Part shown: one piece after another, positions 1-8,243 of the stretch | Position numbering within the stretch: position 1 is the first letter of the stretch | Layout: the number at the start of each line of letters is the position of its first letter | Source of the DNA: Helcococcus bovis | GTDB taxonomy: Bacteria > Bacillota > Clostridia > Tissierellales > Peptoniphilaceae | Direction: 5' to 3' (one strand) | DNA length: 64,000 bases | NCBI RefSeq assembly: GCF_046035435.1 | Contig: NZ_JBFNFH010000004.1 | The notes under the pieces: generated by a model | The model's input: the letters and a program-made list of their open reading frames with translations, nothing else | What the model was told of the DNA's origin: nothing | Databases searched by the model: none | Made by a program: the position numbers and the translations under genes

Positions 1-56
1 GGAGGTTAGTTCAAGCTCCGAGGACTAGTGCCGTAAGTGGAAACTCTTTATTTTTA
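1..56 (+). repeat. Copy 1 of a ~55-bp dispersed repeat
   Basis: This stretch is nearly identical to 1737-1792 in the same orientation and is related to 1653-1706 in the opposite orientation. The shared core reads GGACTAGTGCCG followed by an AGTGG box and a T-rich end. Together the copies bracket the ABC exporter gene at 110-1651. It may be cut by the window edge. I do not recognise the family. A small non-coding repeat with hairpin potential or a transcription-end element would fit. Confidence 0.6.
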
Positions 57-109
57 ATTAACTTTAATATAAAATATATAAAGAAAAAATAACAATAAAA
101 GGATTAAAT

Positions 110-1651
110 ATGAATATAAAAAATTACATATCGAATAATAAAAAATCAGTATTTAAGATTGTTTTGTACACATTTTTGAGTATATTGTTTATTTCTTTAA
201 TCCCGATTTGCACTAAATTAGTAATTGATAATTATAAAAATTTGAATTTACAAACAGCGCTTGGATATGGGACATTGTACATACTTTCAATATTATTATT
301 CTTACTTTTTGAATACAAGAAGAAAATAAGCATTGGATGGTTTGGAGCTAAGTATTCCATAGATATTAAAGGAAAAGTATTTGAATCCATTACCAAAATG
401 AATGCGAAAAAGTTAAATCAAAAAACTACTGGAGATATTATAAATTCCATAATTAGAGATACTGAAACAATTTATGAAAATTACATTTATTGCTACATTT
501 CCCTATATATTAGTATTATTTCATTTTTAGTTTACATAGCGTACATGTTTTATTTAAGTTGGATTTTAACAATTGCAATTATTATAAGCTCAGCAATTTC
601 ATTTTTCATTCCTAAAATCGTTGGGGAAAAGATGAAAGACAAGAGAAGGGCTGAAAGTGATAAAAATGCTGAATTTGTATCTATATTTGAAAATTTAATG
701 GAAGGCAAGGAAATTTTTGACTATAACACAAGTGAAGAATTCGTGAAAAAATTTGATAAATATAATGTTGAACATGAAATGAGTGTGTATGATTTAGTGA
801 AATATATTTCATTTACAAATATTTTTTCAGGCGGTTCGCTTTATTTTATCAACATAGTTACATTTATACTTGGTATTGTAATCGTATTAATGGGAATGAT
901 GGAAATAGGCTCATTCATAGCACTTATCGGATTTGTTGATTTAGTTGCAATTCCTATAAGAGATATGATTTATTTGATTATTACCATAAAATCATCTTCA
1001 AAAATCATCGATAAACTGGATTTTTATCTTGAAGACAAGAATGAAGATTTACTAAAAGAAAAAATTGTTAATTTTGAAAAAATAGAATTGAAAAATTTAA
1101 GCTATTCAATCAATGATTTTAGTATGAATGGTATTAATATGACATTTTCAAAAGGAAAAAAATATGCAATTATCGGTGAAAATGGTAGTGGAAAATCTAC
1201 TGTAATGAAGCTATTATCTAAAAAACTTAATAATAGTGACAATCAAATTTTTATAGATGGAATTGATATAAATACCATAAATACAAACGAAATTTTAATG
1301 TATCTATCAAATTTATTTGTATTAAATGATAGTGCTTTGGAAAATATTAAAATTTCAAACCCGAATAATGAACCTAATTTTGAAAGTTTACAAATCATTG
1401 AAAGTTTAAAATCTAAAGATATAAATGGATTGAGTATGGGAGAAAAAGCTAGAGTGAATATTGCTAGAGCGATAAATTCATATAAGCCAATAATAATTTT
1501 AGATGAATTTTTTGCAAATATTGATAAAAATAGTGAAATAGAATTGACGAAATTATTATTGAAAACTAATAAGACCATAATAATAGTTACTCATAATAAT
1601 GATGAAGAATATTTAAGAATGTTTGATGAAGTGTATAAATTTAAGAAATAA
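110..1651 (+). CDS. ABC exporter, fused membrane and ATPase domains, compact NBD
   Basis: A half-transporter with about six membrane segments in residues 1-300 and a C-terminal nucleotide-binding domain, likely working as a dimer or with a partner encoded upstream of the window. Visible ATPase motifs are Walker A GENGSGKST, signature LSMGEKAR, Walker B IIILDEFFANID with the catalytic Glu, and switch His in IVTHN. At 513 residues it is shorter than the usual ~570-600. The shortening is in the helical subdomain between the Q-loop region and the signature, and the position expected to be the Q-loop Gln appears to be Asn (YLSN). The start has AAAGGA 6 nt upstream. The substrate is unknown; peptides or drugs are usual for this type. 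The gene is bracketed by repeats, so it may be an acquired cassette. Confidence 0.85.
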   Translation: MNIKNYISNNKKSVFKIVLYTFLSILFISLIPICTKLVIDNYKNLNLQTALGYGTLYILSILLFLLFEYKKKISIGWFGAKYSIDIKGKVFESITKMNAKKLNQKTTGDIINSIIRDTETIYENYIYCYISLYISIISFLVYIAYMFYLSWILTIAIIISSAISFFIPKIVGEKMKDKRRAESDKNAEFVSIFENLMEGKEIFDYNTSEEFVKKFDKYNVEHEMSVYDLVKYISFTNIFSGGSLYFINIVTFILGIVIVLMGMMEIGSFIALIGFVDLVAIPIRDMIYLIITIKSSSKIIDKLDFYLEDKNEDLLKEKIVNFEKIELKNLSYSINDFSMNGINMTFSKGKKYAIIGENGSGKSTVMKLLSKKLNNSDNQIFIDGIDINTINTNEILMYLSNLFVLNDSALENIKISNPNNEPNFESLQIIESLKSKDINGLSMGEKARVNIARAINSYKPIIILDEFFANIDKNSEIELTKLLLKTNKTIIIVTHNNDEEYLRMFDEVYKFKK

Positions 1652-1652
1652 A

Positions 1653-1706
1653 GGAATCCCACTAGCGGCACTAGTCCGCAGGAGCGATAGTTGAACTGAC
1701 CTCCTT
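1653..1706 (-). repeat. Inverted copy of the ~55-bp repeat
   Basis: Read on the minus strand this matches copies 1 and 3, including GGACTAGTGCCG and the AGTGG box. Here the core has ACTAG and CTAGT arms around TGCCG and could form a small hairpin. It lies immediately after the ABC exporter stop codon. Confidence 0.55.
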
Positions 1707-1736
1707 AAAAAGTTGAAAAATCAAAATCAATATTAT

Positions 1737-1792
1737 GGAGTTAAGTTCAAGCTCCAAGGACTAGTGCCGTAAGTGGAATCTCTTTATTTTTT
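1737..1792 (+). repeat. Copy 3 of the ~55-bp repeat, direct orientation
   Basis: Nearly identical to bases 1-56, with a few substitutions, and ending in the same CTCTTTATTTTT. It abuts the 3' end of the minus-strand FMN reductase gene, so this orientation could also serve as the 3' transcript end for that gene. Confidence 0.6.
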
Positions 1793-1795
1793 ATT

Positions 1796-2449
1796 TTAAT
1801 ACTCTGAAGCTCCAGCTGTACCATCTGAATATGGATCATCTATATTTACATATCCGCCGGCTTTAAGAGTTAAAGTAAATTTACTTTCTATATTATCGAT
1901 ATCTAGGTTTTTTATTAGTTCTGCATATTTCATAAATCTTAGAAGACAGTGTTCTAAGTAGTCTGCAGTTTGTTCGTGAATAAGTGTGCCATCTTCATCA
2001 AATTTTTCTCTAACATTTGATAATAAGAATTCATTTCCAGGCATTACAAATGCGTCAACTCCTGGAGAATCTAGGATTTGTCTTAAGTGTAGTTGAGCTC
2101 TTGAAGTACCTTGTTCGGTATAAGAAGCACCTAAAATCATCACTGGCTTATTTCTTAAAGGATGAACCTTGAAAGAAAACCATTCAATAATGCTCTTTAA
2201 TAATGCTGTTATTGTATAGTTGTGCTCAGGTGTTACCATAATTACACCATCAGAAGCTTCGATTTTATCTGCTAATTCTTGGATTTTTGGATAGTCTTCT
2301 TGATTTAAGTCTTGGTTAAATAATGGAATATCTTTTATGTCCAAAATTTCAATTTCTACCACGTCATTGAAAATGAATTTTGCATAATCTAAAAGCATTC
2401 TATTATATGATTTATCCGAAATTGATCCGGCAATTCCTACAAATTTCAT
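1796..2449 (-). CDS. NAD(P)H-dependent FMN reductase family protein (second copy)
   Basis: A flavodoxin-fold reductase of the NADPH-dependent FMN reductase family, 217 aa. It shows the N-terminal beta-strand and phosphate-binding region (GIAGSISDKSYNRML) and the conserved TPEHNYTITALLKS segment that contacts flavin. It is last in a minus-strand trio after an ApbE gene and a paralogue. Its ATG shares one base with the stop codon of the preceding gene, and a GGAGGA site lies a few bases upstream. The pairing with ApbE suggests electron delivery to a covalently flavinylated partner, but none is encoded here. An NADPH:quinone or azo/chromate reductase role is the alternative. Confidence 0.85.
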   Translation of the reverse strand: MKFVGIAGSISDKSYNRMLLDYAKFIFNDVVEIEILDIKDIPLFNQDLNQEDYPKIQELADKIEASDGVIMVTPEHNYTITALLKSIIEWFSFKVHPLRNKPVMILGASYTEQGTSRAQLHLRQILDSPGVDAFVMPGNEFLLSNVREKFDEDGTLIHEQTADYLEHCLLRFMKYAELIKNLDIDNIESKFTLTLKAGGYVNIDDPYSDGTAGASEY

Positions 2450-3069
2450 TATTCTTCCTCCTCCTTAATTGAATCCCATTTGAAGTTGTCAAAATCGTGA
2501 ATATCGATTAGATTTTCAGCATTTGATTTATTAACGAAATCAACAAATGCTAAAAATTCTTCAAAAATATTTTCCATTTCTTGAATTTTTTCTCTACCTC
2601 TTAAATCTCCCATTTCATCAAATGCTTTTCTAGAATATGGAAGCAAATATTCAGAACTTAACACTCTAGCTGCAAGTTCTGGAGATTTCAAGATTTGTCT
2701 TAACATGTATTGAGCTCTTGATGATCCAAGTGCTCCGTAAGATGCACCGACTATCATTACCGGTTTTTTATATAAAGGATGAATTTTATATGATAACCAT
2801 GACAATAGGTTTAGTAAAGCAGCTGTAGGTGAGTGGTCATATTCAGGTGTTGCGATTATTACACCATCAGCATTTTCGATTTTATTTGATATATTCATTA
2901 CTACAGCAGGAATGTCATTTCCTTCCCTATAATCAATCAAAGGAACATCCTTAATTTCAATCAATTCCACATCTACCTTGTAAAAAAATTGAGTTTGTAT
3001 ATATTCTAAAAGTTTTCTATTTGTTGAATCTTGATTATTTGTACCAACAATTCCTACAAGCTTAATCAT
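2449..3069 (-). CDS. NAD(P)H-dependent FMN reductase family protein (first copy)
   Basis: A 206-aa paralogue of the downstream reductase, with the same flavodoxin-like plan: GIVGTNNQDSTNRKLLEY at the phosphate-binding loop, TPEYDHSPTAALLN for flavin contact, and a GASYGALGSSRAQ loop. The start overlaps the ApbE stop by one base and is preceded by GGAGG, so the three genes are translationally coupled. The two reductases are clearly homologous but diverged throughout, so the duplication is old. They could act as a heterodimer or use different electron acceptors; the sequence does not say which. The acidic C-terminal tail (KEEEE) is a local peculiarity. Confidence 0.85.
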   Translation of the reverse strand: MIKLVGIVGTNNQDSTNRKLLEYIQTQFFYKVDVELIEIKDVPLIDYREGNDIPAVVMNISNKIENADGVIIATPEYDHSPTAALLNLLSWLSYKIHPLYKKPVMIVGASYGALGSSRAQYMLRQILKSPELAARVLSSEYLLPYSRKAFDEMGDLRGREKIQEMENIFEEFLAFVDFVNKSNAENLIDIHDFDNFKWDSIKEEEE

Positions 3070-4007
3070 TATTTCCTCCCCAAAATGTATTTATGTATGC
3101 CTTTGGTAAACTTAATTTCACTATTTTTATATTGAGCGATTGCTTCTATATGTTTTTCTGATAAACAAATTTTTTCTATTTCATCAAAAGACTTTCCGAA
3201 AAGTTTGGATGACCAAATTTCACAGTCGACCGACTTTTTTGAAATTATCGAAATACTAGTCATATCTGTTTCAATAGGATATCCTGTTTTTGAATCAAAA
3301 ATATGATGGTAATTCTTTCCGTTTATAACTAATTTTCTCTCATATATTCCTGATGTAACAATTGATAAATCATTGATTTCAAGCATCATAAGATGATTAC
3401 CACGAGGTAAGTCGGCATCTTGTAATCCGATTTTCCAGTTTATATCTGGACTTTCCAAATTGAATCCATGAGTTAGAATGTTACCGCCAAGGTCTATGAT
3501 GGCTGATAACACATTTTCAGATTTTAGGTAATCTAAAATTTTATCTGCAAAATATCCTTTAGCAACAGCTCCTAAATCAATCTCCATTACTTCTTTATTG
3601 AAAAATATTGTCTTGTTTTCTTCATCTAGAATTAAATCATTAGGATTTACAAGTTTTAATTTTTCATCAAATTCTTCTTTTGAAGGAATTTTTGCGTTGT
3701 CAAATCCGATGTTCCATAATTTAACAATTGGACCAATACAAATATTTAAATTGCTATTTTCGTCTACGCTATGTATTTTGCCCAATTTTATTAATTCAAA
3801 TAAGTCCTCTTTAACTTTTATAGGATGAATGTGAGCATTTAAGTTTACATTCATTAATTCTGAATTATTATTGTAAATGGTATATCTTTCATTAAATTCA
3901 TTTAACATTTTATTACATTGTGTTAAGATTTCACTGGGATTTTCATGTAAAATTTTCACATGAATTTTGGTACCCATTAGTGAAATATTTATTTCATCAT
4001 ATTTCAT
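3069..4007 (-). CDS. apbE: FAD:protein FMN transferase (ApbE family), cytoplasmic
   Basis: Transfers FMN from FAD onto Ser/Thr of flavinylated target proteins. Family features visible are MEIDLGAVAKGYFADK, SAIIDLGGNI, the SGIYERK segment and YHHIFDSKTGYP, all ApbE landmarks. Length (312 aa) is normal. There is no signal peptide or lipobox, so unlike most ApbE proteins this one should act in the cytoplasm. It leads a three-gene minus-strand unit with two FMN reductases. The target would be a protein with an FMN-attachment domain, as in the soluble fumarate/urocanate reductase class (established for ApbE), but no such protein lies in this window. Start ATG has GGAG 7 nt upstream. Confidence 0.9.
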   Translation of the reverse strand: MKYDEINISLMGTKIHVKILHENPSEILTQCNKMLNEFNERYTIYNNNSELMNVNLNAHIHPIKVKEDLFELIKLGKIHSVDENSNLNICIGPIVKLWNIGFDNAKIPSKEEFDEKLKLVNPNDLILDEENKTIFFNKEVMEIDLGAVAKGYFADKILDYLKSENVLSAIIDLGGNILTHGFNLESPDINWKIGLQDADLPRGNHLMMLEINDLSIVTSGIYERKLVINGKNYHHIFDSKTGYPIETDMTSISIISKKSVDCEIWSSKLFGKSFDEIEKICLSEKHIEAIAQYKNSEIKFTKGIHKYILGRK

Positions 4008-4128
4008 AAAATTACTCCATTTATTATTATAATATAAATAAGAGATAAATATAAAGTCTTATTTACAAAATTTATTAAAGATGATAAACTATAATAGTCA
4101 AAAAAATAACTAATAAATAGGAGATTAA

Positions 4129-4926
4129 ATGAAAGAGTCATTATTTATAGAAAAGATCACTTATAATTGCAATAAAAAAGTTGATTTAGTTGAAAAAAGT
4201 GTTGCTAGATATGCTTTAAGATCAATTTTTGCAGGTGCATCACTTGCAATGACAACATTAGCAGGGGTTGTAGCTGCAGATTATTTAAATACAATTCATC
4301 CAAATATCGGGAAATTCATGTATGCATTTTTATTTTCATGGGGACTTATTTATATATTATTCTTAAATGCAGAATTAGCTACATCAAATATGATGTATTT
4401 AACTGCAGGTGCATATTTGAAAAAAATAAAATTAGGTAATGCTTTAAAGATTTTACTTGTATGTACATTTTTCAATTTAGTTGGAGCGGTTGCTATAGGT
4501 ATATTGGTAAGTAATACATCAGTGCTACATTCATTAAAAGATTCAAGTATGTTAGTTCAAATTGTACAAGGAAAATTATCACATAGCAGTTCAGAAATTA
4601 TGAGTGGTGGTATATTGGCAAATGTATTTGTAAATATTGCTATTATAGCATTCATGCTAGTAAAAGATGAAAATGCAAAAGTAGGAATTATCTTGTCAGC
4701 AATATTCATGTTTGTATATTTAGGATTAGATCACGTGATTGCTAACTTTGGATCATTCTCACTAGTAGGATTTTCAGAATATGGTAAGAATGTAGTTGGA
4801 TTAAATGTAATTAATGTAATAAGACAATGGACATTCGCATTTTTAGGAAACTTCGTTGGTGGTGGACTAATTTTAGGATTTGGATATGCATGGTTAAATA
4901 ACAAAGATGTAGTTTACAAAGACTAG
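4129..4926 (+). CDS. Formate/nitrite transporter (FNT) family channel
   Basis: An integral membrane protein of 265 aa with about six helices, resembling FocA/NirC channels that pass formate, nitrite, hydrosulfide or other small monovalent anions. Family-like segments are ARYALRSIFAGASLAM near the N terminus, the LNAELATSNMMY turn and the GLDHVIANFGSFSL region in the position of the conserved channel His. It is followed by its own hairpin terminator. It diverges from the ApbE operon; with no adjacent pyruvate-formate lyase or nitrite reductase, the substrate cannot be assigned. Confidence 0.85.
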   Translation: MKESLFIEKITYNCNKKVDLVEKSVARYALRSIFAGASLAMTTLAGVVAADYLNTIHPNIGKFMYAFLFSWGLIYILFLNAELATSNMMYLTAGAYLKKIKLGNALKILLVCTFFNLVGAVAIGILVSNTSVLHSLKDSSMLVQIVQGKLSHSSSEIMSGGILANVFVNIAIIAFMLVKDENAKVGIILSAIFMFVYLGLDHVIANFGSFSLVGFSEYGKNVVGLNVINVIRQWTFAFLGNFVGGGLILGFGYAWLNNKDVVYKD

Positions 4927-4947
4927 TTAATTTAAAAAAATAAAGAG

Positions 4948-4975
4948 AGTTAGATTATGTAATCTAACTTTTTTA
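4948..4975 (+). terminator. Rho-independent terminator after the FNT gene
   Basis: A perfect 10-bp stem (AGTTAGATTA / TAATCTAACT) with a 2-nt turn followed by a T-rich tract, 21 nt after the FNT stop codon. Confidence 0.85.
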
Positions 4976-4987
4976 TTTGGAGCGTTT

Positions 4988-5671
4988 ATGAAAAAAGAAC
5001 AAACAACTTTAGAAAGAGAAATAATTAGTAAGTCACATACAAAATTTAAACTTTGGATATATTGGATTACTTTACTTTCGGGGATTATGAATGTATATGC
5101 CATAAAGACATTTGGAGCTACTGTTACACATCATACGGGAAATGGAAGTTGGGTGGCATTAAGTAATTTTCAAGGAAATATACCATCATATCGATTTTTT
5201 TCATTGATAATTTTCTTCTTTATAGGAGCTACAATATCTGGAATGTTATTTCATAAAAAAGTAAAATTGCCAAAGCGAAGATATGCTTGGATACTTATTT
5301 CAGGAGGAATTGTATTGATATTATTACAATATATCAATATAGGATTTAAGGCACTGTATTTAATAACGTTTTGGATGGGATTACAAAATGGATTGTTTAT
5401 TAATTACAAGGGAGTAACTGTAAGAACAAGCCATATTACTGGATATATCACTGATGCGGGATTTTCTTTTGGGCAATATATAAAGGGAGAAAAAAAACAA
5501 TTTAGATATATGTTATTTTATATAAAGTCAATATGTGCATTTATACTTGGAGGATTTTTAGGGTATTATATAACTGAGACTTTAGAGCATGAATATATAG
5601 TCTTTGGATTATTGTATATACTGTGCGGTACATTTTTCCTATATCTAAGAAGTGCGGAAATTAAAGAATAA
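4988..5671 (+). CDS. YoaK family (DUF1275) membrane protein
   Basis: A 227-aa polytopic membrane protein, about six helices. It carries hallmarks of the YoaK/DUF1275 family: the first-helix segment VTHHTGNGSWVAL and the internal NGLFINYKGVTVRTSHITGY, a repeat-like HxTG motif pair. The function of this family is not established. GGAG lies 6 nt before the ATG. It is followed 12 nt later by a small DUF4298-like gene that probably shares its transcript. Confidence 0.75.
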   Translation: MKKEQTTLEREIISKSHTKFKLWIYWITLLSGIMNVYAIKTFGATVTHHTGNGSWVALSNFQGNIPSYRFFSLIIFFFIGATISGMLFHKKVKLPKRRYAWILISGGIVLILLQYINIGFKALYLITFWMGLQNGLFINYKGVTVRTSHITGYITDAGFSFGQYIKGEKKQFRYMLFYIKSICAFILGGFLGYYITETLEHEYIVFGLLYILCGTFFLYLRSAEIKE

Positions 5672-5683
5672 AGAGTGGATAAT

Positions 5684-5986
5684 ATGAAATACGAATACAT
5701 CACAAAAATGGAAAATATATTAAATGAACATGAAGAAAAATTAAGTCAATTAAAGGAAATTTTAACCTACTTAGAAGAAAACTTTGAAAACTATAGTGAA
5801 CTAAATGAATATTATTATAGTGATCAAAGACATCAAGATTTATTAGATGATGAATCGGGATTAATTCCTGATGACTTAAATAGAGGTGTTTTGTCAGAAG
5901 ATGGCATTTACAATTTGATGGCAGATTATTATGATGCAACAGTTCAAATGCTAGAATTATCAACAAAATTTATCAAAAATCATTAA
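5684..5986 (+). CDS. DUF4298-like small acidic protein
   Basis: About 100 aa, acidic and mostly helical, with heptad-like N-terminal residues (MENILNEHEEKLSQLKE) and the conserved C-terminal signature DLNRGVLSEDGIYNLM of DUF4298 proteins. I chose the ATG at 5684, with AGAGTGG just upstream, over the GTG nine bases earlier. The function is unknown in the family. It probably forms an operon with the YoaK-like gene. Confidence 0.75.
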   Translation: MKYEYITKMENILNEHEEKLSQLKEILTYLEENFENYSELNEYYYSDQRHQDLLDDESGLIPDDLNRGVLSEDGIYNLMADYYDATVQMLELSTKFIKNH

Positions 5987-6047
5987 AAATATTGAAAACA
6001 TAAAATTACTGTGTTATCATAGTAGAAATAATTACAAAAAAGAATAT

Positions 6048-6118
6048 TAAACTCATATAAGCCCTTAATATGGTAGGGCGTATCTACCTATAACCTATAA
6101 TTATAGTCTATGAGTTAG
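6048..6118 (+). promoter_or_regulatory. Purine riboswitch aptamer, guanine/xanthine type
   Basis: All three stems can be drawn. P1 pairs ACTCATA (from 6051) with TATGAGT (to 6115). P2 is GCCCT/AGGGC (6061-6065 with 6075-6079) with loop TAATATGGT. P3 is CTATAA/TTATAG with loop CCTATAA. The base before the closing TATGAG is C, the pairing partner of guanine, hypoxanthine or xanthine; adenine sensors have U there. The base before that C is U where the xpt aptamer has A. It sits just upstream of the xanthine permease and xpt. Confidence 0.93.
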
Positions 6119-6132
6119 AATTGACATTTTAA

Positions 6133-6168
6133 AGATTTTCTAACTCAAAACGTGAGAAAATCTTTTTT
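6133..6168 (+). terminator. Riboswitch expression platform: terminator with competing antiterminator
   Basis: AGATTTTCTAACTC (6133-6146) pairs with GAGAAAATCT (6154-6163), followed by a T run. CTAACTC at 6140-6146 is also complementary to GAGTTAG at 6112-6118, which overlaps the 3' side of aptamer P1. Ligand binding closes P1, frees CTAACTC and forms the terminator; without ligand GAGTTAG pairs with CTAACTC and transcription continues. This is an OFF switch. Confidence 0.88.
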
Positions 6169-6196
6169 GTTTTTAAATATTTTTTGGAGGAATTAT

Positions 6197-7513
6197 ATGA
6201 AAGAACAATTAAATAGTAAGAATGAAGATGAATTAATTTATTCAATCGATTCTAAACCACCTATGGGAGTAAGTATTATACTTGCTTTGCAACACATTTT
6301 AGCTGCATTCGCAGGAATAATTGCTGTGCCATTAGTTGTTTGTTCAGCATTAAAATTTGATGTTGCCACAACTTCGGTTATGGTTTCAGCAACAATATTC
6401 GCATCAGGATTGACAACTATTTTGCAGTCAAAAGGAGTATGGAAAATTGGTTCAAGAGTGTCAGGTATGATGGGTACAGACTTTACATTTGTAAACCCAT
6501 CTATAAGTGTTGGGGCTAAATTTGGTATAGCAGGAATTATAGGAGCTACAATTACAGGATCATTCGTTGAAATTATTTTAAGTAGATTTATAAAGAAAAT
6601 TATCAAATTTTTCCCACCATTAATTACAGGAACAGTTGTATCACTTATCGGAATAACACTATTGCCAGTTAGTGTTGATTGGGCAGCTGGAGGAGTAGGA
6701 TCAGCTACATATGGATCATTGCGAAATTTAGGTGTTGCATTTGTAATTATGATATTTACTATATTTTTAAACCATTATGGAAAAGGAATTTGGTCATCCG
6801 CAGCCGTATTTATAGGAATGGTATTTGGTTATTTAATTTGCTTACCGTTAAATATGGTAGATTTAAAGCCGGTTGCTGATGCATCATGGATTGCAATTCC
6901 AAATATTTTAGGAAACGGAATAAAATTTGATTTATCATCAACATTATCATTTGTACCAGCATTTGTTGTTTCTACAATTGGTACAACAGGTATTATGATG
7001 GCGATAGGGGAAGCGTCAAAAGTAAAACTTTCAAGTGATAGAGTTGCAAATGGAGTTTTAGCAGATGGTATAGGGTCAATGATTTCAGGATTATTTGGAG
7101 CAGGTCCAAATACATCATTTTCACAAAATGTTGGATTAATCACATTAACAAAAGTTGCAAGTAGATATGTTATGATTATCGCAGGTATAATCTTGACATT
7201 ATTAGGTGTATTTCCAAAATTAAGTGCATTAATTTCAGTAATGCCTCAACCAGTTTTAGGTGGAGTTGGCATCATAATGTTTGGACTAGTTGCAGCACAA
7301 GGGGTAAATACATTATCTACTATTAAACTAGGAGATAGAGAGTTGCTTATAATTTCAGTAGCATTCGCACTAGGAATTGGTGTAACAGTAAAACCGGAAA
7401 TTCTAAATGGATTACCAGAAGCATTGAAAATGATTTTATCTTCAGGGATTTCAACGGGTACACTAGTTGCGCTTATATTAAATATTATATTAAAGGATAG
7501 AAAGAAGGAATAA
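6197..7513 (+). CDS. pbuX: Xanthine/uracil permease, NCS2 family
   Basis: A 438-aa NCS2 nucleobase:cation symporter with 12-14 predicted helices. Motifs include the LALQHILAAFAGIIAVPL start, the GTDFTFVNPSISVGAKFG re-entrant region and the family signature QNVGLITLTKVASRYV. The ATG at 6197 is preceded by TTGGAGGAAT; an in-frame extension back to 6152 would lie inside the riboswitch terminator and is rejected. The guanine-type riboswitch upstream and xpt two bases downstream make xanthine the likely substrate. Confidence 0.92.
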   Translation: MKEQLNSKNEDELIYSIDSKPPMGVSIILALQHILAAFAGIIAVPLVVCSALKFDVATTSVMVSATIFASGLTTILQSKGVWKIGSRVSGMMGTDFTFVNPSISVGAKFGIAGIIGATITGSFVEIILSRFIKKIIKFFPPLITGTVVSLIGITLLPVSVDWAAGGVGSATYGSLRNLGVAFVIMIFTIFLNHYGKGIWSSAAVFIGMVFGYLICLPLNMVDLKPVADASWIAIPNILGNGIKFDLSSTLSFVPAFVVSTIGTTGIMMAIGEASKVKLSSDRVANGVLADGIGSMISGLFGAGPNTSFSQNVGLITLTKVASRYVMIIAGIILTLLGVFPKLSALISVMPQPVLGGVGIIMFGLVAAQGVNTLSTIKLGDRELLIISVAFALGIGVTVKPEILNGLPEALKMILSSGISTGTLVALILNIILKDRKKE

Positions 7514-7515
7514 TA

Positions 7516-8088
7516 ATGAAATTGTTAGAAGAAATGATTGAAAAACATGGAAGAGTTTTATCAGGAAATATTTTAAAAGTTGATAATTTTTTAAATCATC
7601 AAGTAGATCCAAACTTATTCATGAAGATGGGAGAAGATTTTTATGAAAAGTTTAAGTATAAAAAAATTACAAAAGTTTTAACTCTTGAAGTTTCAGGAAT
7701 AGGAATAGCACTTACAACAGCATTCTTTTTCAAAGTTCCAATGGTATTTGCGAAAAAAATCGCTTCAAAAACTTTAGTGGATGATGCTTGGAAAAGTACA
7801 GTGTATTCATTTACTAAGGATAGAGAATACGAAATAAGAGTTGAAAAAAAATATTTAACAGAAAATGATAATGTTTTGATAATCGATGATTTTCTAGCAA
7901 ATGGGAAAGCTTTAGGTGGATTAATAGACTTATGTGATCAATCAGGATCTAAAATTGAAGGTATAGGGATAGCGATAGAAAAATCATTCCAAGAAGGTGG
8001 TAAACTTTATAGAGAAAAAGGATATGAAGTTTATAGCCAAGCAATGATAAAAGAATTCAAAGACGGGAAAGTAGTTTTTGAGAGATAG
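7516..8088 (+). CDS. xpt: Xanthine phosphoribosyltransferase
   Basis: Converts xanthine plus PRPP to XMP for purine salvage. The 190-aa sequence begins MKLLEEMIEKHGRVL and has the PRPP-binding signature VLIIDDFLANGKAL. Normal family length. It starts 2 nt after the permease stop and is under the same riboswitch, the standard xpt-pbuX pairing with the order reversed relative to B. subtilis. Confidence 0.95.
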   Translation: MKLLEEMIEKHGRVLSGNILKVDNFLNHQVDPNLFMKMGEDFYEKFKYKKITKVLTLEVSGIGIALTTAFFFKVPMVFAKKIASKTLVDDAWKSTVYSFTKDREYEIRVEKKYLTENDNVLIIDDFLANGKALGGLIDLCDQSGSKIEGIGIAIEKSFQEGGKLYREKGYEVYSQAMIKEFKDGKVVFER

Positions 8089-8163
8089 TAAATTTTATAG
8101 ATATGAATATTGAAGGTTAGAAGAATTAATAAGGCTTCCAGCCTTTTATATTATTATATATTA

Positions 8164-8214
8164 AAAAAATCCCAACCTTTTTGTCTATAAAAGATAAAAA
8201 GGTTGGGATTTTTA
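8164..8214. terminator. Bidirectional terminator between xpt and degV
   Basis: AAATCCCAACCTTTTT and its complement AAAAAGGTTGGGATTT form a long stem with A-rich and T-rich flanks. It serves the convergent xpt and degV genes. Confidence 0.85.
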
Positions 8215-8243
8215 TTAATTATAATTTTTTAGTGAATTTTAAC

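Noticed and set aside
6152..6196. An extended N terminus for the xanthine permease
   Set aside because: The extension starts inside the riboswitch terminator hairpin, and the ATG at 6197 has a strong GGAGG site. The shorter start is normal for the family.
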